A stretch of 38,041 bases of DNA from an uncultured Bacteroidota bacterium. GTDB lineage: Bacteria > Bacteroidota > Bacteroidia > UKL13-3. The stretch is from positions 1-38,041 of the forward strand of contig CAILJQ010000216.1 of assembly GCA_903834625.1 (NCBI GenBank), written 5' to 3'. This document shows, piece after piece, positions 32,599 through 38,041 of this stretch (the first letter of the stretch is position 1; every line of letters starts with the position of its first letter). The notes under the pieces are model-generated. The model searched no databases. It saw only the letters and a list, made by a program, of their open reading frames with translations, and had not been told where the DNA came from. The position numbers and the translations under genes were made by a program.

Positions 32599-34725
32599 TT
32601 ACACATCTTTCATAGATAGTGAAATGCGTTTTCTTACCACATCTACCTCCATTACCTTTACCATTACCTGCTGTTGCAACTTCACTATTGTTGCAGGATC
32701 AGATACATATTGATTGGCCAATTGCGAGATATGAACCAATCCATCTTGCTTTACGCCAATATCTACAAAGCAGCCAAACTTGGTCACATTACTTACTATC
32801 CCGGGCAACACCATACCAATTTCTAAGTCTTCCATTTTTCGGACCGAACCAAATGAAAATTGTTTGAAGCCCTCCCTAGGATCTCTTCCAGGTTTTGCTA
32901 ACTCTTTTACGATATCGTCTAAGGTATATGTTCCAACAGTTTCACTCTTAAACATCTCTGACTTTATCTGGTTCCTATACGCTGAATTTTGGATCAAATC
33001 ATTTACTGTACACCGCAACTCCTTTGCCATCTCTTCTACCAATGCATATCTTTCTGGATGAATAGCACTATTGTCTAAAGGATTGTTTGCCCCAGGAATG
33101 CGCAAGAAAGCAGCACATTGCTCAAAAGCTTTTGGCCCCAACCTACTAACTTTCTTCAATTCATTTCTACTTTTAAAGGCTCCATACTCGCTCCTGTAGT
33201 TTACAATATTTCCTGCTAATTGCTCATTTAATCCAGAGACATACATCAGCAAACTTTTGCCAGCACTGTTCAAATTTACGCCCACCAAATTCACACACGA
33301 CTCAACTACCACATCTAATTTCGCCTTTAACAAATGTTGGTCAACATCATGTTGGTATTGTCCTACTCCTATCGACTTGGCATCTATTTTTACCAACTCT
33401 GCCAATGGATCGGCCAAACGCCTACCTATTGATACCGCACCCCTTACAGTAATATCCTTATCTGGGAACTCTTCCCTGCCTATAGGAGAAGCAGAATAAA
33501 CCGATGCCCCATTTTCATTTACCATAACAAGGTCAATTCCATCTGGCAAATTCATTCCACGCAACCAATCCTCAGTTTCTCTTCCTGCGGTGCCATTTCC
33601 AATAGCAACGACTTCAGGTTTGTATGCGCTTATAAAGTGCATCAACTGTTTAAACGCAGCATCAACTTGCCTTTGCGGTTCATGCGGAAAAATAACCGCA
33701 TCATCTAAAAGATCTCCTTGCTCACTCAAACTAACCAGCTTGCAACCCGATCGAAAACCTGGGTCGATGGCCAAAATTCTTTTATTCCCAAGTGGCGCTG
33801 CAAGCAATAAATTACGCAGGTTATCTGCAAACACCGCAATGGCGTCTTCATCGGCTTTTAACTTAAGTTGCTTTCTTAATTCATTTTCCAATGAGGGAGC
33901 CAATAGCCTTTTATATGAATCTGTTACAGCCTGCTTCACCTGCTTACTGCTATCTGTATTTCGCTTTACCCAATGTTTTACCAAATGATAAAAGGCATCC
34001 TCTTCTTTTGGTTCAATAGACAAGCGTAAAAACCCTTCTTCCTCGCCACGAAACATAGCAAGTATTCTATGTGATGGGCATTGACGTGCACGTTCCGTAT
34101 ACGAAAAATAATCGCGGTATTTTGCCCCATCCAGTTCCTTTCCTTTTACCAATTTGGCTTGCACAATAGCTTCCTTTTGAAAAAGGGTTCTTAACTTCGC
34201 ACGTGTCTCTGCATCTTCACTTACACGTTCTGCTATAATATCTCTAGCCCCCTGAAGAACCTCTTCAATGCTTGTAACTTCGCCTTTGCAATACTTGCTT
34301 GCCTCCCTAGAAAGGTCTTCATAGTTTTCCTTGAGCAAAAAAATAGCCATTGGTTCAAGGCCTTTTTCTTTGGCAATACTTGCCCTCGTCTTCCTTTTGG
34401 GTTTATAAGGCAAATACAAGTCCTCTAACACATCTTCCTCCCAACATTGGATAATACGTTGAATTAATTCTGCCGGTAAATTACCTATGGTTTGTAAGGT
34501 ACTTAAAACAGTTTGTTTACGCTTTTGCAAAGCTTCCAATCGTTGCAAATGATTTCGAATGAGTTCAATTTGTACTTCGTCTAAGCCGCCTGTTAACTCT
34601 TTTCTGTAACGTGCTATAAAAGGGGTAGTACAAGCATCTTCTATCAATTGAATGCAAACCTGCACTTGCCTCTGAGATACTCCTGTTAACTGCGTAATCT
34701 GATTCGCTATTTCCTTCTCTGCCAT
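32599..34725 (-). CDS. tex: Tex-family RNA-binding protein
   Basis: This 708-residue protein has the full Tex layout. The N-terminal helical domain contains TTPFIARYRKELTGGLDE and DLYLPYKPKRKTRASIA. The YqgF/RNase H-like domain holds ILAIDPGFRSGCKLVSL. The helix-hairpin-helix part has YRSEYGAFKSRNELKKVSRLGPKAFEQCAAFLRI. The C-terminal S1 domain begins LEIGMVLPGIVSNVTKFGCFVDIG and ends RISLSMKDV. Tex proteins bind structured RNA and act on transcription and stress tolerance in the cytoplasm. Its start is divergent from the AraC-type regulator gene (220 bp apart). The length fits the family. Confidence 0.97.
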   Translation of the reverse strand: MAEKEIANQITQLTGVSQRQVQVCIQLIEDACTTPFIARYRKELTGGLDEVQIELIRNHLQRLEALQKRKQTVLSTLQTIGNLPAELIQRIIQCWEEDVLEDLYLPYKPKRKTRASIAKEKGLEPMAIFLLKENYEDLSREASKYCKGEVTSIEEVLQGARDIIAERVSEDAETRAKLRTLFQKEAIVQAKLVKGKELDGAKYRDYFSYTERARQCPSHRILAMFRGEEEGFLRLSIEPKEEDAFYHLVKHWVKRNTDSSKQVKQAVTDSYKRLLAPSLENELRKQLKLKADEDAIAVFADNLRNLLLAAPLGNKRILAIDPGFRSGCKLVSLSEQGDLLDDAVIFPHEPQRQVDAAFKQLMHFISAYKPEVVAIGNGTAGRETEDWLRGMNLPDGIDLVMVNENGASVYSASPIGREEFPDKDITVRGAVSIGRRLADPLAELVKIDAKSIGVGQYQHDVDQHLLKAKLDVVVESCVNLVGVNLNSAGKSLLMYVSGLNEQLAGNIVNYRSEYGAFKSRNELKKVSRLGPKAFEQCAAFLRIPGANNPLDNSAIHPERYALVEEMAKELRCTVNDLIQNSAYRNQIKSEMFKSETVGTYTLDDIVKELAKPGRDPREGFKQFSFGSVRKMEDLEIGMVLPGIVSNVTKFGCFVDIGVKQDGLVHISQLANQYVSDPATIVKLQQQVMVKVMEVDVVRKRISLSMKDV

Positions 34726-34906
34726 ATGCTAGCAATACTAAGAAATAAATCTAATTCCCCTGCCTTTTTGTAAGCTATATTTCTATCCACAACTACCCTT
34801 CCTTTGAAAAAATGAGTTGGCCCATTCCTTATTTTAGGCATTCTTAGCTTTTGGTATTTTGCACCAAAATAAATACATTCGATTTTCGGGGTATTCGCTT
34901 TGTTTC

Positions 34907-34916
34907 GGTTCGAACC
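34907..34916. repeat. Copy of iterated palindrome GGTTCGAACC (AraC/tex divergent region)
   Basis: This is a perfect copy in the context TTTCGGTTCGAACCAAAAT, 29 bp upstream of the AraC-type start codon. The location could make it an operator, but two of the four copies are inside genes. Confidence 0.6.
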
Positions 34917-34945
34917 AAAATAATACCCTGCACACAAATAGATGT

Positions 34946-35881
34946 ATGGCAAAAATTAGGGTAACACCAAACCTACCAGAACTTACTCACGAGAACTCAC
35001 TCAAAACATTGGTTGAAAACAGAACCATTTACAACCTCGAAAATTGTGAGCTAAATTTGTTTGAAACCTATCAAAGGTCGGTTCAAGTGCCGCTTAAATT
35101 CAACGACCTTGTGGTTACCAGTATGCTTAGAGGCAAAAAAGTAATGCACCTTTTTGAAGATCCAGCTTTTGATTACCTGCCTGGTGAATCTGTGGTAATT
35201 CCTGCCAATGAACTCATGCACATCGATTTTCCCGAAGCATCTAAAGAAAAGCCCACCCAATGTTTAGCACTTGCCATCGACAACCATAAAATAGTAAATA
35301 CCCTTGATCTGCTAAACGAAAAATATCCTAAAGAAGGAAGAAAAGATTATTGGAAGTTAGACGAACATAATTACTTCTTTTATAACAACGACGACCTGGC
35401 ACAAACCATCAATAAAATTATTGGAATCTGTAGAAGCTCTGAAATCACCAAAGATGCATTGGCCGATTTGGCTTTACAAGAATTATTGATCAGAATCATT
35501 CAAACCCAAACGCTCAAACAACTAGATAAAGATGAAAGCAAACCCACCAATAATTACCTAATAGGCGTAGTTGGATTGATTCAAGGAAGCTTATCAGAAA
35601 AATTAAACCTAAAGGTAATTGCCCAACATGCAGGCATGAGCACGGCCTCTTTGTATAGGTTGTTCAAGCGTGAGCTGGGAATTAGTCCTGTAGAATACAT
35701 CATTCTTGAGCGCATCAAATTGGCCAAGAAATTGTTAAAAGACCAAAACATGTATATCAAAAATGTTTCTTTCGAAACAGGATTTGATGATTGCAATTAT
35801 TTCATCCGTACCTTTAAATATTACGAAGGTGTAACGCCTAAGCAATATCAAATGATGAATGGTAAAGATCAATCGGCATAA
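34946..35881 (+). CDS. AraC family transcriptional regulator
   Basis: This 311-residue protein starts at the ATG at 34946 (MAKIRVTPNLPELTHE). An in-frame ATG at 34859 would add 29 residues that run through the palindrome and look like non-coding sequence. The N-terminal half is a cupin-like sensor of the AraC_N type (QVPLKFNDLVVTSMLRGKKV, PGESVVIPANE). The C-terminal half has two HTH motifs: NLKVIAQHAGMSTASLYRLFKRELG and IKNVSFETGFDDCNYFIRTFKYYEG. It faces the DUF779 and aldehyde dehydrogenase genes, overlapping the DUF779 stop by 13 bp. AraC_N regulators next to aldehyde dehydrogenase genes usually activate them, so control by an aldehyde or alcohol is a likely guess. Confidence 0.9.
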   Translation: MAKIRVTPNLPELTHENSLKTLVENRTIYNLENCELNLFETYQRSVQVPLKFNDLVVTSMLRGKKVMHLFEDPAFDYLPGESVVIPANELMHIDFPEASKEKPTQCLALAIDNHKIVNTLDLLNEKYPKEGRKDYWKLDEHNYFFYNNDDLAQTINKIIGICRSSEITKDALADLALQELLIRIIQTQTLKQLDKDESKPTNNYLIGVVGLIQGSLSEKLNLKVIAQHAGMSTASLYRLFKRELGISPVEYIILERIKLAKKLLKDQNMYIKNVSFETGFDDCNYFIRTFKYYEGVTPKQYQMMNGKDQSA

Positions 35882-36243
35882 GTAAGAAGAGTTAAATTGC
35901 CTAACTCCTCTTGGGTAAACATCCTCGATTGGGTCAAAAACCTCAAGCCCATAGGTATCTCCAGAGAAAAACTAGCGCCTCTTCCAGGCGCTATATGAAT
36001 GTTTAATTGTGTGTATTGCCAATACTCAAATTGGTCTTTACTCATCCAAAATTTACACCCTTCAATTTCTCCCAAACATACATCACTGCTGCCTACTTTA
36101 AAGTCGCCAAGCTCAAAGCACATAGGCTGCGAACCATCGCAACATCCGCCACTTTGATGGAACATCAAATCGCCATATTTCTCCTTTAAAATAGCAACTG
36201 TTTGCGCTGCCTCCTTACTTATTGTTACTCTAGGTATGATCAT
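35869..36243 (-). CDS. DUF779 family protein associated with aldehyde dehydrogenase
   Basis: This 124-residue protein carries the family hallmark GDLMFHQSGGCCDGSQPMCF (about 25-44), whose adjacent Cys residues suggest metal binding or redox chemistry. It continues with FWMSKDQFEYWQYTQLNIHIAPGRGASFSLEIP. DUF779 genes lie beside acetaldehyde-type dehydrogenases in many bacteria, and no biochemical role can be read from the sequence. The start codon is 17 bp downstream of the aldehyde dehydrogenase terminator hairpin, so expression probably depends on read-through. Its 3' end overlaps the convergent AraC gene by 13 bp. Confidence 0.88.
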   Translation of the reverse strand: MIIPRVTISKEAAQTVAILKEKYGDLMFHQSGGCCDGSQPMCFELGDFKVGSSDVCLGEIEGCKFWMSKDQFEYWQYTQLNIHIAPGRGASFSLEIPMGLRFLTQSRMFTQEELGNLTLLTYAD

Positions 36244-36288
36244 GGTATAAAAATAAAAAATTCCGACAGAGATTGCTCCCTGCCGGAA
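36244..36288 (-). terminator. Intrinsic terminator/attenuator between aldehyde dehydrogenase and DUF779
   Basis: On the minus strand, TTCCGGCAGGGA (36277-36288) pairs with TCTCTGTCGGAA (36261-36272) around the loop GCAA, with two G-U pairs. It is followed by TTTTTTATTTTTATACC and then at once by the DUF779 ATG. It is a good rho-independent terminator placed as an attenuator inside the two-gene unit. Confidence 0.8.
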
Positions 36289-36310
36289 ATGATTCTAAAC
36301 GCGGTTCCCA

Positions 36311-37810
36311 CTAAAAGAAGCCGAGTTTGTTTTTGTTGTATGAAATCAACATGTTTTTGGTCTGGCGATAATGGCTCAACATCATTTTGTGGGTCTCTCT
36401 TCCAAAACCAGATTTCTTGTAGCCACCAAATGGTGCATGTGCTGGGTATGCGTGGTAACAATTTACCCAAACCCTACCCGCTTGAATAGCTCTTGGAACT
36501 TGATACAATTCATGTGCATCTCTTGTCCAAACACCCGCTCCTAAACCATACAACGTATCGTTGGCAATTTCTATGGCTTCTTCAGTGGTTTTAAAAGTGG
36601 TTACACATACAACCGGACCAAAAATTTCCTCTTGGAAAATGCGCATTTTGTTATGGCCTTTAAACAAAGTAGGTTGAATATAATATCCATTGGCTAAATC
36701 ACCTTCCAATTTCTGAACATCACCGCCACACAATACTTCAGCTCCTTCTTCTTTACCTAACTTCAAATAAGATTGAATCTTTTCATATTGATCGTTTGAA
36801 GCTTGTGCACCCATCATGGTAGATGAATCTAAAGGATTACCCATTTTAATGGCTTTGGTGCGCTCAATTACTTTGCTCATGAACTTATCATAAATACTTT
36901 CATGAACTAAAATTCTAGACGGACATGTACATACCTCTCCTTGGTTCACGGCAAACAATACTGCTCCTTCTACCGCTTTATCAAAAAACTCATCATCTGC
37001 ATCAGCAACAGATGGGAAGAAAATGTTCGGAGATTTTCCACCCAATTCCATTGTAACAGGAATTAGGTTCTCTGAAGCGTACTGCATAATTAATCTGCCA
37101 GTGGTAGTTTCACCTGTGAAAGAAACTTTTGAAATTCTTGGCGATTGTGCCAACGGTTTTCCCGCTTCTGGACCGAAGCCTGTAACCACATTTAATACAC
37201 CTGCAGGAATTACATCTTTTAATAACTCCATCAAACATAAAATAGAGGTAGGTGTTTGTTCTGCAGGTTTAACCACAGTACAACATCCCGCTGCCAATGC
37301 TGGAGCAATTTTCCAAGTGGCCATCAATAAAGGGAAATTCCAAGGAATGATTTGCCCAACAACACCAATAGGTTCAGACAAAACAATACTCACTGTAGTA
37401 TCATCTAATTCAGAAATGGTACTTTCTTCTGCACGAATAACGCCCGCGAAATAACGAAAATGATCAATACACAATGGCAAATCTACATTGATGGTTTCGC
37501 GAATAGGTTTACCATTATCAATGGTTTCAATGGAGGCAAGTAACTCAAGGTTCTCTTGCATTACGTCTGCAATTTTGTTTAAAATGCCAGAACGATACGT
37601 TGGAGATGTTTTGCTCCATGTAACAAAAGCTGCATGCGCTGCATCCAAAGCCAAGTCAATATCTTCCTTGGTTGATCTGGCTGCTTTGGCAATGAGTTTG
37701 CCATCTACAGGACTGATGTTTTCGAAATACTCTCCCTTTACAGGAGCAACAAATTTTCCTCCGATAAAATTATCGTAATGAGGTTTAAAAGTGGGTCTTT
37801 GATGTGACAT
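36311..37810 (-). CDS. NAD-dependent aldehyde dehydrogenase (acetaldehyde/ExaC-AldB-like)
   Basis: This 499-residue protein has the complete ALDH fold. Cofactor and catalytic segments are [22 protein letters not shown], the Glu in [11 protein letters not shown] (E255), and the nucleophile C294 in [11 protein letters not shown]. The ending [20 protein letters not shown] is also typical. The GEVCTCPSR form is found in the ExaC/AldB/acetaldehyde dehydrogenase II group. It would oxidise a short aldehyde, such as acetaldehyde, to the acid. It is followed by a terminator hairpin and the DUF779 gene, with the AraC-type regulator opposite, forming a typical aldehyde-response cluster. Confidence 0.95.
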   Translation of the reverse strand: MSHQRPTFKPHYDNFIGGKFVAPVKGEYFENISPVDGKLIAKAARSTKEDIDLALDAAHAAFVTWSKTSPTYRSGILNKIADVMQENLELLASIETIDNGKPIRETINVDLPLCIDHFRYFAGVIRAEESTISELDDTTVSIVLSEPIGVVGQIIPWNFPLLMATWKIAPALAAGCCTVVKPAEQTPTSILCLMELLKDVIPAGVLNVVTGFGPEAGKPLAQSPRISKVSFTGETTTGRLIMQYASENLIPVTMELGGKSPNIFFPSVADADDEFFDKAVEGAVLFAVNQGEVCTCPSRILVHESIYDKFMSKVIERTKAIKMGNPLDSSTMMGAQASNDQYEKIQSYLKLGKEEGAEVLCGGDVQKLEGDLANGYYIQPTLFKGHNKMRIFQEEIFGPVVCVTTFKTTEEAIEIANDTLYGLGAGVWTRDAHELYQVPRAIQAGRVWVNCYHAYPAHAPFGGYKKSGFGRETHKMMLSHYRQTKNMLISYNKNKLGFF

Positions 37811-37919
37811 AATTGTTTAGTTTAGAATGAGTACAACAATTTTGCACAATAAAAATCCCACTGAATAGAAGTATTCAATCAAAAGATAGCACAATTCGTG
37901 CAGCCAAGAAAAAGATAGG

Positions 37920-38041
37920 TTATAAAGTTATTCCGCCGTCTACGCTCAAGCAATGTCCGTTAATAAACGAAGCTGCTTCAGAACTTAAAAACACATAAGC
38001 ATTCGCTATGTCTTGGGGTGTTCCCAATCTTTGCAAAGGTG
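37920..38041 (-). CDS. Short-chain dehydrogenase/reductase (SDR), C-terminal part (5' end outside window)
   Basis: The minus-strand frame gives 39 residues before a TAA (plus-strand TTA at 37920-37922): [20 protein letters not shown], then [19 protein letters not shown]. The R-x-G-T-P-x-D-I-A start, FLSS-x-x-A, F-I-N/T-G and V-D-G-G end are the standard C-terminus of classical SDR proteins such as FabG. The substrate cannot be inferred. It is 109 bp upstream of the aldehyde dehydrogenase start on the same strand. Confidence 0.85.
   Translation of the reverse strand, partial: PLQRLGTPQDIANAYVFLSSEAASFINGHCLSVDGGITL

Noticed and set aside
34859-34945. N-terminal extension of the AraC-type regulator
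   Set aside because: The extra 29 residues come from the palindrome-bearing intergenic region and do not resemble the family. The ATG at 34946 gives a normal N-terminus.
37023-37454. 143-aa plus-strand ORF opposite aldehyde dehydrogenase
   Set aside because: It is antisense to the conserved catalytic core, so a shadow frame.
37811-37919. Possible promoter box TATCTTTTG (minus strand) upstream of aldehyde dehydrogenase
   Set aside because: The spacing between TA and TTTG is three bases instead of two and no proper -33 element is seen, so it is not listed.

Overview
The window is AT-rich DNA from a member of the Bacteroidota. It carries a SusC/SusD pair, type IX secretion (T9SS) type A C-terminal sorting domains, lipoprotein signals of the LxxC type, TPR-histidine kinases and few clear Shine-Dalgarno sites. 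No close species can be named from sequence alone. There are no rRNA or tRNA genes, CRISPR arrays, insertion sequences or phage genes that I can recognise.

The left end (1-6808) holds the C-terminal part of a methylenetetrahydrofolate-reductase-like protein. Next come an overlapping TPR histidine kinase and NarL/LuxR response regulator pair, then a T9SS-sorted beta-propeller-like protein, an exported beta-rich protein, a small lipoprotein and a Crp/Fnr-type regulator. Several perfect or near-perfect palindromes lie in the gaps between these genes.

The centre (6819-27870) is a beta-1,3-glucan (laminarin/callose/fungal-glucan type) polysaccharide utilisation locus. A tightly packed minus-strand gene series runs GH3 beta-glucosidase, SusC, SusD, a two-PKD/two-module glucan-binding lipoprotein, a PKD lipoprotein, a GH16 endoglucanase lipoprotein, a GNAT acetyltransferase, then (after 116 bp) a 1377-residue T9SS-exported GH81 laminarinase with CBM6 and other accessory modules. 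Divergent from it is a membrane-spanning one-component sensor/regulator (beta-propeller, Y_Y_Y, LuxR-type HTH). Convergent with that regulator is a large non-catalytic T9SS protein. Its three central modules are related to those of the PUL binding lipoprotein, so it is probably part of the same regulon. I found a shared arrangement of CTAC-type direct repeats upstream of the GH3-led operon and of this T9SS protein, a candidate operator for the regulon. In the inferred pathway, GH81 and GH16 cut the glucan outside the cell, the lipoproteins and SusD bind chains, SusC imports oligosaccharides, and GH3 releases glucose.

The right end (28218-38041) holds a PAP2 phosphatase, a P-loop kinase/dCMP deaminase gene pair with a possible small exported peptide, a second TPR histidine kinase without a partner, the RNA-binding protein Tex, and an aldehyde-detoxification cluster (AraC-type regulator, DUF779 protein, NAD-dependent aldehyde dehydrogenase). 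The window ends inside a short-chain dehydrogenase. The 10-bp palindrome GGTTCGAACC occurs four times in the window with a conserved right flank, far more often than base composition predicts.
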